Positions 26,656-35,504 of a DNA stretch of 64,000 bases are shown here, piece after piece. Positions within the stretch are counted from its first letter, which is position 1, and each line of letters opens with the position of its first letter. The stretch is from NCBI GenBank assembly GCA_944321515.1, contig CALULO010000008.1, positions 1 through 64,000 on the forward strand, written 5' to 3'. Under the pieces are notes generated by a model. That model was not told the DNA's origin. It searched no databases and saw only the letters and a list, made by a program, of their open reading frames with translations. This DNA is from an uncultured Atopobiaceae bacterium. GTDB lineage: Bacteria; Actinomycetota; Coriobacteriia; Coriobacteriales; Atopobiaceae. A program made the translations under genes and the position numbers.

Positions 26656-27065
26656 GAGAGCTTCGCCCCCTCCGCCGCATCGTCAGCGTCGTCGTTGGGC
26701 GCGCCGTCGCCCTTGGCGGCGTCGTCCGCGCCGTCGCCCTTCTCCGCGGGGCGCCTCTTGGAAATGTCCACGCCGGCCGCCGCCATGAGGGCCTGGACGT
26801 TCTTCTTCGCGTTTGTGGTGCCAACCTTGAGCACCACGGACACCACGGCACCCACCGCGAGAAGGACCACGCCGAGCACGCCGAAGCCCGTGCCACCCCC
26901 ACCGTAGAAGCCCCAGTAGCCCACGATGAAGCCCGCCGCCACGAGCGAGTAGCCCAGGCGCAGCCAGACGTTGAGGTGCTGGATGGCGTCGGTCTGGAGC
27001 CTTGCCTCGCGGATGAGGTCGTCGCGGGTCCAGCCGGAGGTGTCGAGCGACTTGAGCGGTGTCAT
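26652..27065 (-). CDS. Small two-helix membrane protein, unknown
   Basis: 137 residues, not recognised as a named family. Charged N-terminus (SLDTSGWTRDDLIREARLQ), two membrane helices (about 35-54 and 60-81, with a Gly-rich GGGGTGFG turn), then a charged tail rich in Asp/Ala/Gly. AAAGGAG lies 5 bases from ATG 27065. Coupled to the downstream HAD phosphatase. Confidence 0.75.
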   Translation of the reverse strand: MTPLKSLDTSGWTRDDLIREARLQTDAIQHLNVWLRLGYSLVAAGFIVGYWGFYGGGGTGFGVLGVVLLAVGAVVSVVLKVGTTNAKKNVQALMAAAGVDISKRRPAEKGDGADDAAKGDGAPNDDADDAAEGAKLS

Positions 27066-27096
27066 GGGAACTCCTTTGGGTTGCACATAAGCGATA

Positions 27097-27130
27097 GCCC
27101 GGGCCGCGGAGAGAGGTCCGCGGCCCGGGC
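27097..27130. terminator. 14-bp hairpin after the mannose-type PTS operon
   Basis: GCCCGGGCCGCGGA / TCCGCGGCCCGGGC perfect stem with a 6-nt loop, between manZ-like and the small membrane-protein gene. No T-run on either side, so it could instead attenuate or stabilise. Confidence 0.7.
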
Positions 27131-27153
27131 GAGAAAACTCAGAGTGCCGTGCC

Positions 27154-28005
27154 CTACGCGGCCGTGGCGATCGTGGCGGCGCCGAAGAAGCCGCACAGAG
27201 CGCCGACGAAGGCGATCACGAGCAGGATGAGCATCGTGATGATGGGGCTGACCTTCTTCTTGGCCATGAGCCACCAGCAGAAGATCGTGAAGATCAGGGG
27301 CAGGAGCTTGGGGTAGATGCCGTCAAGCGTGCCCTGGAGCGTGCCGCCGCCGGGCAGGGTCAGCGCAGTGGTGATGGAGACCCAGGTGGCGTCGACCGCG
27401 CCGATGACGATGGTGCCCACCATGACGATGGCCTCACGCAGGGCCTGGGCGTTGGGGCCAACGAGGGCCTCAACGGCGTCGCCGCCGAGCTTGTAGCCGC
27501 GGTAGTAGGCGAAGCGCATGCCGAAGTAGGCGAGGAGGTTCCAGACCACGATGTAGAAGATCGGGCCGAGGACGGAGCCGCCCTGGGAGAGGCCCATGGC
27601 GATACCCAGGAGGATCGGGATGAGCGTACCCACGATGAGCGAGTCGCCGATGCCGGCGAGCGGGCCCATGAGGCCGGCGCGGATGCCGTTGATGGTGTCG
27701 TCGTCGACGGGCTGGCCGTTGGCGCGAGCCTCCTCGAGGCCCACGGTGACGCCGACGATCATGGAGCCGATCTGCGGCTCGGTGTTGAAGAACGCGGAGT
27801 AGGTCTGGAGGGCCTTGGTCTGGTCGTCCTTGTCCTCATAGAGGTCCTCGACGATCGGCAGCATGGAGACGAGGTAGCCGAAGGTCTGCATGTGCTCCTG
27901 GGAGAAGCACGTGAGGTTGCCGTAGTACCAGTTGCGGAAGGACTTGGCGAGGGCCTTCTTGGAGACCTTGCGCTCGCCTCCCTGGGCGACAGTGTTCTCA
28001 GCCAT
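27154..28005 (-). CDS. PTS mannose-family EIID
   Basis: Membrane component that with IIC forms the sugar channel. 283 residues. Typical IID strings: FRNWYYGNLTCFSQEHMQ, MVGVTVGLEEARANG-like stretch, LMGPLAGIGDSLI, and YYRGYKLGGDAVEAL. Starts with a 1-base overlap (TAATG) with the IIC stop codon. Last gene of the IIA-IIB-IIC-IID set. Confidence 0.93.
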   Translation of the reverse strand: MAENTVAQGGERKVSKKALAKSFRNWYYGNLTCFSQEHMQTFGYLVSMLPIVEDLYEDKDDQTKALQTYSAFFNTEPQIGSMIVGVTVGLEEARANGQPVDDDTINGIRAGLMGPLAGIGDSLIVGTLIPILLGIAMGLSQGGSVLGPIFYIVVWNLLAYFGMRFAYYRGYKLGGDAVEALVGPNAQALREAIVMVGTIVIGAVDATWVSITTALTLPGGGTLQGTLDGIYPKLLPLIFTIFCWWLMAKKKVSPIITMLILLVIAFVGALCGFFGAATIATAA

Positions 28006-28865
28006 TAGATGTCCTCCTCTTCCTCGTCGTCGACGGAGGCGGTGAGCGCGCCGGCGGTGCCCACGCGGTCGACCTTCAGCCTGAGCGAGGTGATCTCAAA
28101 GTTAATCAGCGCGAAGAAGCACGCGATAGCGGACGCGGCGATGAGGTTGCAGCCCATGACCGCGGCGAGCGTGAAGCCGAAGAAGAACGGCAGGAAGTCG
28201 GTGGCCTTGGTGATGACCTGCTTGAGCAGGATGGCGATACCGACGCAGGGAAGCAGGGAGCCCACGGCGAACAGGGTCTTCATGGGCACGCCGTCCATCG
28301 GCAGGCTGGCCAGCAGGTTGTTGACCGCGTCGCCGCCGAAGTAGACCAGGACGAAGGTCGGGAGGAAGGAGCAGATGATGTGGGAGATCCAGGGCAGGAC
28401 CATGTCCACGAGGTAGAGCTTGTGGGTGTCACCCTTCTCGAGCCACTTCCAGCCCATGGCCTGCCAGGCCAGGTTGATCGTGGCGGTGCCGTAGAAGAGG
28501 ATGGCGCCGACGGTGCCGCAGGTGGCGCCGAGCGAGGTGGCCAGAGCCGCAGCCTCGGTGCTGCCGGCGTCGAGGCCCTGGGCCTTGACGGCGATGAGGG
28601 CGAGCGGGATGCCGATGTAGCAGGCCGCACGGACGTCAGCGGAGACGGTGCCGCCGGGGGTCACGAGCGCGATGTAGACCACCTGGATGGCCATGCCGAC
28701 GAGGATGCCGTCGGTGACGTCTCCCAGGATGATGCCCACCACCAGACCGGCGACGAGCGGGCGTCCGAGCGTGTAGTTGCCGATGGACGTGCCGCCCATG
28801 CCAGGCATCGAGGCCAGGCAGGCGAACAGTCCAAGCAACGCCGCCTGGAACATGTTGATTACCAT
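28005..28865 (-). CDS. PTS mannose/sorbose-family EIIC
   Basis: Polytopic membrane permease of the mannose-type PTS. 286 residues starting MVINMFQAALLGLFACLA, with TLGRPLVAGLVVGIILGDVTDGILVG-type family segments and an acidic C-terminus. ATG 28865 has AAGGTGG upstream; longer readings lack a site. Substrate could be mannose, glucose, fructose or an amino sugar. Confidence 0.92.
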   Translation of the reverse strand: MVINMFQAALLGLFACLASMPGMGGTSIGNYTLGRPLVAGLVVGIILGDVTDGILVGMAIQVVYIALVTPGGTVSADVRAACYIGIPLALIAVKAQGLDAGSTEAAALATSLGATCGTVGAILFYGTATINLAWQAMGWKWLEKGDTHKLYLVDMVLPWISHIICSFLPTFVLVYFGGDAVNNLLASLPMDGVPMKTLFAVGSLLPCVGIAILLKQVITKATDFLPFFFGFTLAAVMGCNLIAASAIACFFALINFEITSLRLKVDRVGTAGALTASVDDEEEEDI

Positions 28866-28962
28866 ACGTACCACCTTTCCCGTGTCCACGCCCCTCCTGC
28901 GAGGGGCTATCTTCACGCACGTCCTCGGGTTGGGCGCGCGTTGAACGACTGTCTGGGAGCTC

Positions 28963-28993
28963 GGCCCTGGCGTGACGCCCTGGCGTCAGGGCC
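28963..28993. terminator. Hairpin between EIIB and EIIC genes
   Basis: TGACGCC / GGCGTCA 7-bp stem with a 2-nt loop, extended by GGCCC / GGGCC across a small internal bulge. In the middle of the PTS operon it may be an RNA-processing or attenuation site that adjusts IIB:IIC ratios, since the genes are otherwise tightly spaced. Confidence 0.5.
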
Positions 28994-29020
28994 TCGGGCC
29001 GGGCCCCGCGATGTCGCGTC

Positions 29021-29524
29021 CTAGTCGGTGAAGCCGAACATCCCGCGGAACTTCTCCCAGGAGCCGGTCTCCTTGTCGGGGATCAGACGGAAGTCGACGG
29101 CGTAGCCCTTCTTGGAGATGGCCTCGAAGGCCTCCGCCTCCTCCTGGGTGATCGACTGGTTGTTGCCGATCTTCTTGGTACCGGGGCGGTCGTTGCAGGG
29201 CCCCACGATGACGGTCTTGACGTCGCCCGGGACAAAGCCGAAGTTCACGAGAATCTCCGCCATGTCCACCGGGTTTTTGGTGATGAGGAAATAGCGGGTC
29301 TTGGAGTCGAGAACGGTCTGGGCCTTCTCCTTGAAGTGCTCCATCGTCCAGACGAAGGTCTTCTTGTCCGGAGCGGCGCTCTTGTAGGCGCTCTTGAGCA
29401 CGGGGTTGGACGCCGCGGCGTCGTTGACGGCGATGATGCCGTCGCAGGGATACTCAACAGCCCAACGGGTGACGGTCTGGCCGTGGATCATGCGGTCGTC
29501 GACGCGGACAAACGAAACTGCCAT
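29021..29524 (-). CDS. PTS mannose/sorbose-family EIIB
   Basis: Cytoplasmic phosphocarrier; phosphohistidine in VDDRMIHGQTVTRW (His14). 167 residues, a complete stand-alone IIB, with NDAAASNP and VIVGPCNDRPGTKKI. AAGGAGAG precedes the ATG. It lies between IIA and IIC genes on the same strand. Confidence 0.94.
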   Translation of the reverse strand: MAVSFVRVDDRMIHGQTVTRWAVEYPCDGIIAVNDAAASNPVLKSAYKSAAPDKKTFVWTMEHFKEKAQTVLDSKTRYFLITKNPVDMAEILVNFGFVPGDVKTVIVGPCNDRPGTKKIGNNQSITQEEAEAFEAISKKGYAVDFRLIPDKETGSWEKFRGMFGFTD

Positions 29525-29582
29525 TGCTCTCTCCTTCTTGTCGTTACCTAAGACAGGCGGGCCGTCCCGCCCAACCAAACAG

Positions 29583-30014
29583 TTAGAGGTCCTCGTCCTC
29601 GTCATCCGCGGAGAGGTCCAGCTCCACGGCGCGCTGTGCCGCCTGGCCCTCGGAGACCATCGAGGCGCAGAGGCCGTCGAGGTCGTCGGACTGGAGGTCG
29701 AAGGCTGCGGTCAGCGCCATCGGGACGTTCATCCCGCCGAAGGCGCGCGTCTTGGCGAGAAGCCCGTGCGCGGCGAGGGTGTTCAGCGCGTTGGTGAGCG
29801 GGGAGCCGCCGATGAGGTCACCGAGGACGAGCACCTCGTCGTCAGCCGTGACCGGCGCGATGACCTGCTCGAGCTCGGAGACGTACTCGTCCGCGCCCTC
29901 GCCGTCGCGCAGGCTGCAGCTCAGGATGTCGTCGCGCTTGCCCACCAGCATGTCCAGCACGCTGTGCAGCCCCGGCGCGAACGTCCCGTGGCTGACCAAG
30001 AGCAGATACCTCAT
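29583..30014 (-). CDS. PTS mannose-family EIIA
   Basis: Cytoplasmic phosphocarrier with active His9 in LLVSHGTFAPG. 143 residues, a single IIA domain (not fused to IIB), with VLVLGDLIGGSPLTNAL and an acidic C-terminus. First gene of the PTS operon. No LevR-type activator or sigma-54 signal is visible beside it. Confidence 0.92.
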   Translation of the reverse strand: MRYLLLVSHGTFAPGLHSVLDMLVGKRDDILSCSLRDGEGADEYVSELEQVIAPVTADDEVLVLGDLIGGSPLTNALNTLAAHGLLAKTRAFGGMNVPMALTAAFDLQSDDLDGLCASMVSEGQAAQRAVELDLSADDEDEDL

Positions 30015-30313
30015 GGGGTCTCCCTTCCGTCGGTCCCCTTCCGCGCGCCCGGCGCGCGGCCTCTCATCCCGCGCGGCCCTCCGCGCGGTTTCGTCGGTTT
30101 TGATTGTTGTTGTTAACTATTAACGGCACAACAAAAATGGTTGCCAGTGGTAATTAATCCTCGGTCAACGGTAACGGACACCCGAACCAACGGGCAAATC
30201 AATGCCTATGAGCACGTAATACGAGCGTTCAATCATAAAAAGATAACCCCCTGCCCGACACGTGAGGGAAGCTCACGGTGTGGAAGGGGTCATCTCGAGA
30301 CGCGCAGAAACGT
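30015..30313. other. AT-rich leader region of the PTS operon
   Basis: No gene visible. From about 30095 to 30250 the base composition drops sharply towards A+T, unlike the rest of the window, with TTGTTGTTAACTATTAACG and TTACCACTGGCAACC-like strings on either strand. It should hold the PTS promoter, but no -35/-10 pair stands out. Confidence 0.5.
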
Positions 30314-31339
30314 CTACAGCCAGCGGTCCGCGAAGCCGAGCACGCCGTCCCAGTAGCGCCCGGGGTCTGCGAAGACGGCGCAGCAGTGACCGGCGCCCGG
30401 GAAGGTGACGAGCTCGTGGCCGGACCCGGCCGAGGCGAGCTCGGGGGCCATGTGCGGCGGGACCACGCGGTCGGCGTCGCCGTGAATCAGCAGCACCGGC
30501 ACGCGCGTATGCGCAAGGGCGTCCACGGGCCTGGCCAGCGCGAGGTCGTAGCCGCCCGGCGCGCGCATGAGGCGACGGCGTGCCACGTCAACGAGCGGGT
30601 GGGCTGCCGCGGGCGGCGTCCCGAGAGAGCCCGTCTCCACCACGTTCTCGGCGGCACGCCAGAAGTCGGCGTAGGCAGAGTCGCTCACGCAGGCGCGGAC
30701 CTGCGGCGGGAGGTCCTGCTCGCCACACGCCATGAGGCAGGAGGCGGCGCCCATGGAGATGCCGGCCAGGAGGACGCGGGCGCCCTCCCCCACCCGGGCC
30801 ACGACCCAGCGCGCCCAGGCAACGAGGTCGCGGCGGTCAAGCCAGCCGCAGCCCACCCAGTCGCCGCCGCTCTCTCCGTGGGCGCGCAGGTCCACGAGGA
30901 GCAGGTTGAAGCCCGCCTCCGCATAGCGGCGCGAGTAGGTGAGGCCGGCGCGCCAGCTGTCGGTGAAGCCATGGACAAAGACGACCCATCGAGGGGAGGA
31001 CGGGTTGCACGCCAACGCGTGGCCCGCGAGGCGGGTGCCGTCGTCGGAGGTGGCCTCGACGCGCTCGAAGGCGCCCAGCCCGCCGGCGCACTCCGTGAGC
31101 CAGTGCCAGGTTCGGCTTGCCTCCTCGGCGCGGTCCCACTCAAGGATCCCCGCGGCGTCCTGCGCGAGGCCGGGGGACATCTCGCGCACGCGCACGTCAC
31201 CGCCGCCGCCCAGGTACGGCCCGAGCTCCTCCTCGCCGGCGCGGCGCTGCGGGCCCAGAATCGTCGGCAGCAGACGGCCCACCAGGGCCGACGCCGCAAG
31301 CCCGCGCGCCCAGCGAAGCACCTCGCTCTGTCCGCCCAT
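30314..31339 (-). CDS. Alpha/beta hydrolase, membrane-associated
   Basis: Serine hydrolase of the peptidase-like S9/S15 or lipase group; substrate unknown. 341 residues: a hydrophobic N-terminal stretch near residues 12-28, oxyanion-hole region FVHGFTDSWRAG, nucleophile elbow GISMGA, acid in HGDADRVVP and His in FPGAGHCC. GGAGG lies 5 bases from ATG 31339. Confidence 0.88.
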   Translation of the reverse strand: MGGQSEVLRWARGLAASALVGRLLPTILGPQRRAGEEELGPYLGGGGDVRVREMSPGLAQDAAGILEWDRAEEASRTWHWLTECAGGLGAFERVEATSDDGTRLAGHALACNPSSPRWVVFVHGFTDSWRAGLTYSRRYAEAGFNLLLVDLRAHGESGGDWVGCGWLDRRDLVAWARWVVARVGEGARVLLAGISMGAASCLMACGEQDLPPQVRACVSDSAYADFWRAAENVVETGSLGTPPAAAHPLVDVARRRLMRAPGGYDLALARPVDALAHTRVPVLLIHGDADRVVPPHMAPELASAGSGHELVTFPGAGHCCAVFADPGRYWDGVLGFADRWL

Positions 31340-31649
31340 GCGTTCCTCCAACCTCACCCGATGACCCGAGTATAGCGGGGCGGCGCCTCCGGGCGGGACG
31401 GTGCGGGCGCCTCCGGGCGGGACGGTACGGACGCCTCCGCGGACCGCCCGGAGGGTACGCGCTCCCCTCTCCAGGGTACGTACACTATTCAGAAATCCAT
31501 GTTCTTCTCGCCAAGGCTGTGACCTGCGGATTTGTCGAGAAGAACCTCATATCGTCCTTACAGCTGTGTACGTACCCTCCACAGCCGTGTACGTACCCTC
31601 CAGACCTCCCGGCTCCCGGCTCCGGACCTCCCGGTCTCCCGGTCGGCAC
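31340..31649. repeat. Repeat-rich intergenic island
   Basis: 310 bp without a gene. It holds (a) about 2.5 copies of a 24-bp tandem unit (GGCGCCTCCGGGCGGGACGG) from 31382, facing an inverted CCGCCCGGAGG at about 31446. (b) AGGGTACGTACAC (31473-31485), perfectly inverted in GTGTACGTACCCT at 31566-31578 and again at 31587-31599, the latter two inside a 21-bp direct repeat. (c) Between those arms, a head-to-head pair of 12-mers: exact complement at 31501-31512 and GTCGAGAAGAAC at 31534-31545. Confidence 0.8.
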
Positions 31650-32135
31650 CTACAGAGCCGCCAGGAGCGCCTCGCAGCCGACGAGGACGTCTCGCCAGGT
31701 GGCCTCGAAGTCCCCGGTGTACCAGGGGTCCGCCACGTCCCCGGGGCGGTCCGTCCAGTCGAGCAGGCGGCTCACCTTGTCGCACGGGTCTCCGCCCAGG
31801 ATGCGCGAGAGGCCCCAGGCGTTCTCCGCGTCCATATATATGATGTGGTCCCAGTCCTCGTACTCGTCACGACGGACGCGGCGGGCGCGGTGGCTGCCCA
31901 CCGGGAAGCCCTTCTCGCGCAGCTTGGCCACGGTGCCGTGGTGCGGCGGGTTGCCGAGCTCCTCGGAGCTCGTCGCGGCAGAGTCAATCACGAACTCGCC
32001 CTCGCGTCCGGCGCGCCGCACGAGCTCCTCCATCACGAACTGCGCCATGGTCGACCGGCAGATGTTGCCGTGACAGACAAAGAGGATACGCGTCGGGGGC
32101 AGGCCCGTGCCCGGGCTCGAGGCGGTCCTGGCCAT
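31650..32135 (-). CDS. Low-molecular-weight protein tyrosine phosphatase
   Basis: 161 residues. P-loop CHGNICRS at 21-28 with nucleophile Cys21 and Arg27; general acid in DPWYTGDF. Bacterial members often oppose tyrosine kinases in polysaccharide control, but no kinase is in the window. AGGAGG fixes the start. Follows the carboxypeptidase gene by 3 bp. Confidence 0.94.
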   Translation of the reverse strand: MARTASSPGTGLPPTRILFVCHGNICRSTMAQFVMEELVRRAGREGEFVIDSAATSSEELGNPPHHGTVAKLREKGFPVGSHRARRVRRDEYEDWDHIIYMDAENAWGLSRILGGDPCDKVSRLLDWTDRPGDVADPWYTGDFEATWRDVLVGCEALLAAL

Positions 32136-32138
32136 GCT

Positions 32139-33707
32139 CTACCTCCTGCGACGCCCGCGGACGCCCTGGTCGGGCATCTTGAGGTGCTTGGAGCCCACGC
32201 CGGGACGCACCCGGGGACGCTGGCCCACGGCCATGTGGTAGCGCTCGCGCTTGCGGCGGCGCGTCCTCCAGCTTGCCAGGAGCCCGATGGTCACGAAGAC
32301 CGCCACGGCCACGACCACCGCGATGAGCATGTGCACCGGGTCGGAGAGCCACCAGATCACGAAGGCGGGAATAGAGAGGCCCATCGCGCGAGCCGCGACC
32401 ACGCCCACGCTGCCAAGGTCGCGCCCGGCGAGGGACAGCGTGACGGTGCCGAGCTCCTGGCCGTCCTCGAGCGGCGCCCGGAAGGCGCCCTCGCCCTCGT
32501 CATAGACGGCGGGGTCCTCCCCGGAGGCTCCCCACGCAGGGGTGACCGTGAGGTCGGAGAGCGTCGTGCCGCGCGGCACCGTGGCCACCACCGAGTCCGC
32601 GGCCTCGACGTCCACGGACTCCCCGTCGGTCGAGAGCGTCACGTCGACGGCGCTCACCACGTCGCCGGCGCTCACCACCGACCCGGTCTGCCACGCGCCG
32701 AAGCCCCACTCGAGCATCGAGCGCATGTCGTAGAAGTTGGGCGTCACGCCTGAGGCGTCGGCCACGTTCTCCGCCCCCAGCACCACGCCCACGAGGTCCA
32801 TCCCGTCCTTCTGGGCGGCGGCCACCAGGCAGCGACCGGCGTCCTCTGTGTAGCCGGTCTTCGCCGCCGTGACCACGCCCTCGCCCAGGTAGACGGGGCC
32901 GTCCGGGTTAAGCATGAAGTCCGTGCTCTTGAGGGTCCGCGCAGGATTTCCCGAGGTGGCGGGAAGATCCCACGTCTCGCTCCCGGCGATCTCGGAGAAC
33001 TCCGGGTACTGGAGCGCGGCCTCCATGATGAGTGCGAGGTCGTGCGCCGTGGTGTAGTGGTCGTCGTCCGGCAGGCCGCACGGGTTGGCGAAGTGCGTGC
33101 CCGTGCAGCCCAGCTCGGCCGCCTTCTCGTTCATCATCTCGACGAAGCTCTGCCAGTCGCCGGCCACGGCCCGCGCCAGCACGTAGGACGCGTCGTTTCC
33201 GGAGGGCACGAGCAGGCAGGCGAGAAGGTCGCGCACGCTGAGCGTCTCCCCCGCCACGAGGCCCGCAACCGAGCTGTCAGCCGTGACCTCGTCGAAGTCG
33301 GACTCCTCCACGGTGACCTGCTCGTCCAGGTCCGCGTTCTCCAGCACCACGAGCGCCGTCATGACCTTGGTCGTCGAGGCGGGCTCGCGGCGCTCGTCGG
33401 CGTTCTTCTCAAGCAGGACGGTACCGGTGGTTCGGTCCACGAGAAACGCCGCGGGGGACGAGAGCTCGGGCGGCTCGTCGGCGGAGTAGGCGGCCGCGTC
33501 CGCGGGGGCGGAGTCGTCGGCGAGCGCCGGGGCGGGCAGCAGTGCCGTCAGGCCGAACGCGCAGGCAAGCGCGAGGGCGCAGGTTGCCCGAAGGGCCCGC
33601 GCCAGGCGGGGGCGGCGCACACCGGAGGCTCTTCTCCCCGTGCCCGGCTCCACGACGAGGCGCCCCTCGGCGGCGAGCGTCTGCGCCGGGCGCTCCTCCC
33701 CGCGCAT
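32139..33707 (-). CDS. D-alanyl-D-alanine carboxypeptidase (PBP5-type)
   Basis: Trims the terminal D-Ala of peptidoglycan stem peptides outside the membrane. 522 residues. A signal sequence lies at about residues 36-63 (ALRATCALALACAFGLTALL); catalytic motifs are S111-TTK, S169-GN and K283-TG. A PBP5-type C-terminal domain follows, then a membrane anchor (about 465-495). The start ATG shares one base with the uppP stop (TGATG). Operon order is uppP, carboxypeptidase, phosphatase. Confidence 0.94.
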   Translation of the reverse strand: MRGEERPAQTLAAEGRLVVEPGTGRRASGVRRPRLARALRATCALALACAFGLTALLPAPALADDSAPADAAAYSADEPPELSSPAAFLVDRTTGTVLLEKNADERREPASTTKVMTALVVLENADLDEQVTVEESDFDEVTADSSVAGLVAGETLSVRDLLACLLVPSGNDASYVLARAVAGDWQSFVEMMNEKAAELGCTGTHFANPCGLPDDDHYTTAHDLALIMEAALQYPEFSEIAGSETWDLPATSGNPARTLKSTDFMLNPDGPVYLGEGVVTAAKTGYTEDAGRCLVAAAQKDGMDLVGVVLGAENVADASGVTPNFYDMRSMLEWGFGAWQTGSVVSAGDVVSAVDVTLSTDGESVDVEAADSVVATVPRGTTLSDLTVTPAWGASGEDPAVYDEGEGAFRAPLEDGQELGTVTLSLAGRDLGSVGVVAARAMGLSIPAFVIWWLSDPVHMLIAVVVAVAVFVTIGLLASWRTRRRKRERYHMAVGQRPRVRPGVGSKHLKMPDQGVRGRRRR

Positions 33708-34660
33708 CACGCCGCGCTCCCCGTCAGGGCGAACCACGCGATCACGGCCACGCCGAGCACGATGCGGTACCAGCCGAACGGCTTGAAGTCGTGCCGGCGG
33801 ACGAACCCCATGAGGAAGCGGATGACCAGCAGGGAGACCAGGAAGGCAACCAGGCAGCCCACGCCGAGGACCGCGGCCTCCATGGCCGTGGGGACGTTGC
33901 CCGCCAGGAAGTACTTCACGAGGCGCAGGCCGCTCGCACCGAACATCACGGGGATGGCCAGGAAGAAGGTGAACTCGGCCACCGCGGTGCGCGAGCAGCC
34001 CAGGATGAGGCCGCCGATGATCGTGGAGCCGGAGCGGGAGGTGCCCGGGACGATGGAGAGCACCTGGAAGACGCCGATGCCGATGGCCGTCTTCCAGTCG
34101 AGCTCCTCGAGGGTCTTGACGCGCGCGTCCGCGTCGGCCAGCTCGGAGAGGGTGGGCGGCTCGGCCGAGGAGGCCGTCGCGAAGTGCTTGCCGCCCCGCT
34201 GGACCGCGTGAGGGCGGCCCTCCGCCAGGAGGTTCTGCACGCGGCGCTCGCGCACGGTCTCGATCACGATGAACGCGACGCCGTAGACGATGAGCGCCGC
34301 GGCGATGACGAAGGGGCTCCCCAGGTGCTCCTCCATCCAGTCGTTGAGCGGGATGCCGATCACTGCCGCCGGCAGGCACGCCACGATGGTCTTGGCCCAG
34401 AGCGTCCAGGTCTCGCGCTTCTCGCCGGCGGTCTTGCTCGGCGAGAAGGGGTTGAGCCGGTGGAAGAACATCACGCACACGGCGAGGATCGCGCCGAGCT
34501 GGATGACCACGAGGAACATGTTCCAGAAGTCCTCGGAGACGTTCATGGTCAGGAACTGGTCCAGCAGCAGCATGTGGCCCGTCGAAGAGATGGGCAGCCA
34601 CTCGGTGACGCCCTCGACGACGCCAAAGACGGCCGCCTTCACGAGCTCGATTACATCCAC
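33707..34660 (-). CDS. uppP: Undecaprenyl-diphosphate phosphatase (UppP/BacA)
   Basis: Recycles the lipid carrier for cell-wall synthesis; confers bacitracin tolerance. 317 residues. [14 protein letters not shown] and [10 protein letters not shown] are the two family motifs. About 40 extra hydrophilic residues sit in the middle ([17 protein letters not shown] onward). The GTG at 34660 is the only start with GGAGGG at proper distance. Inside the gene two 12-mer-like strings face each other (CTTCTCGCCG 34418-34427 and CGGCGAGAAG 34439-34448). Confidence 0.93.
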   Translation of the reverse strand: MDVIELVKAAVFGVVEGVTEWLPISSTGHMLLLDQFLTMNVSEDFWNMFLVVIQLGAILAVCVMFFHRLNPFSPSKTAGEKRETWTLWAKTIVACLPAAVIGIPLNDWMEEHLGSPFVIAAALIVYGVAFIVIETVRERRVQNLLAEGRPHAVQRGGKHFATASSAEPPTLSELADADARVKTLEELDWKTAIGIGVFQVLSIVPGTSRSGSTIIGGLILGCSRTAVAEFTFFLAIPVMFGASGLRLVKYFLAGNVPTAMEAAVLGVGCLVAFLVSLLVIRFLMGFVRRHDFKPFGWYRIVLGVAVIAWFALTGSAA

Positions 34661-34960
34661 GGTTCCCTCCTCGTCCTGCGTGGCGCGGCGCGCATCCCGG
34701 CGCGTCGGCGCGGGCCCCGGCGGGCCGCCCAACAGGTCTCACGGCAAAAGCCGTCCCATCATCGCGCGCTGGGGGCCCGCGGCGCGCGCCGAGCGCCCCC
34801 CGACACTGAAAAACTATGCCGTTTGGCGAGAAAAGACGCAACTTCGCGGCATGCTCGGACGGGGTCGCGCGCGTTGGGGCATAAGTGAGCCAAAGCGCAG
34901 AAAGCGGGGCGCGTCGACGCCCCGCCGGGACAGGCCGGACCACGCGTGAAGGGAGTTCCC
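34661..34960. other. 300-bp gap between uppP and the stress-protein gene
   Basis: No gene visible; the flanking genes diverge. ATGCCG (34816-34821) and CGGCAT (34847-34852) enclose TTTGGCGAGAAAAGACG, a one-to-two-base variant of the 12-mer, again in a loop. No promoter pair is obvious. Confidence 0.5.
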
Positions 34961-35422
34961 ATGGCCGAAACAACCGCCACCTACCAAGACCTCGGCTACG
35001 ACAGGATCTTCGTCTCCCTGGACGGCTCGGACGAGCAGGACAAGGTGCTCGACCGAGCCATCGTCATGGCCGCAAACGACAACGCGGAGCTCTACATCGG
35101 CCACGTCGTGGACTCCACGGCGCTCGAGGCCGCCGGGACCTTCCCGGTGGACATCGTGCCCACGCTGGAGAAGGCCTTCCTCGACTCCATCGAGGCCAAG
35201 GTTGCCCAGGCCAAGGCCAACCCCGACATCAAGAAGGTGGATGTCGTCGTGCGCGCGGGCCGCATCCGCGAGACCCTCAAGGACGAGATGCTCGACGTCA
35301 TCAAGCCCGACCTGGTGATCTGCGGGGCGCGCGGCCTCTCCTCGATCAAGTACGCCATCCTCGGCTCCATCTCCACGTTCCTGACGCGCAACACCGACTG
35401 CGACACGCTGATCATCAAGTAG
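34961..35422 (+). CDS. Universal stress protein (UspA family)
   Basis: 153 residues with the usual start YDRIFVSLDGSDEQDKVLDRA and a C-terminal CGARGLSSIKYAILGSISTFL in which the ATP-binding G-X2-G-X9-G(S/T) signature is mostly kept. Cytoplasmic stress protein; exact role unknown. GGGAG precedes ATG 34961. Confidence 0.9.
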   Translation: MAETTATYQDLGYDRIFVSLDGSDEQDKVLDRAIVMAANDNAELYIGHVVDSTALEAAGTFPVDIVPTLEKAFLDSIEAKVAQAKANPDIKKVDVVVRAGRIRETLKDEMLDVIKPDLVICGARGLSSIKYAILGSISTFLTRNTDCDTLIIK

Positions 35423-35472
35423 CCCCGACGGCCACGCCGGGCGCGCAGAAGCTGGCGATAAGAACCTGGGCC

Positions 35473-35504
35473 GCGGCCCCCGGGCGCATCGCGCCGGGGG
35501 CCGC
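35473..35504 (+). terminator. Hairpin after the universal stress gene
   Basis: GCGGCCCCCGGGCGC pairs with GCGCCGGGGGCCGC (14 bp, one G bulge, 3-nt loop), 50 bp past the stop codon. A degenerate 12-mer GGCGATAAGAAC lies just before it. No T-run. Confidence 0.65.

Noticed and set aside
31473..31599. Transposon or IS remnant
   Set aside because: Inverted repeats are present but no transposase fragment or target duplication can be seen in the 310-bp gap.
33707..34973. Carboxypeptidase extended upstream through uppP
   Set aside because: The extra part is a shadow of uppP. The TGATG overlap and the signal peptide place the start at 33707.
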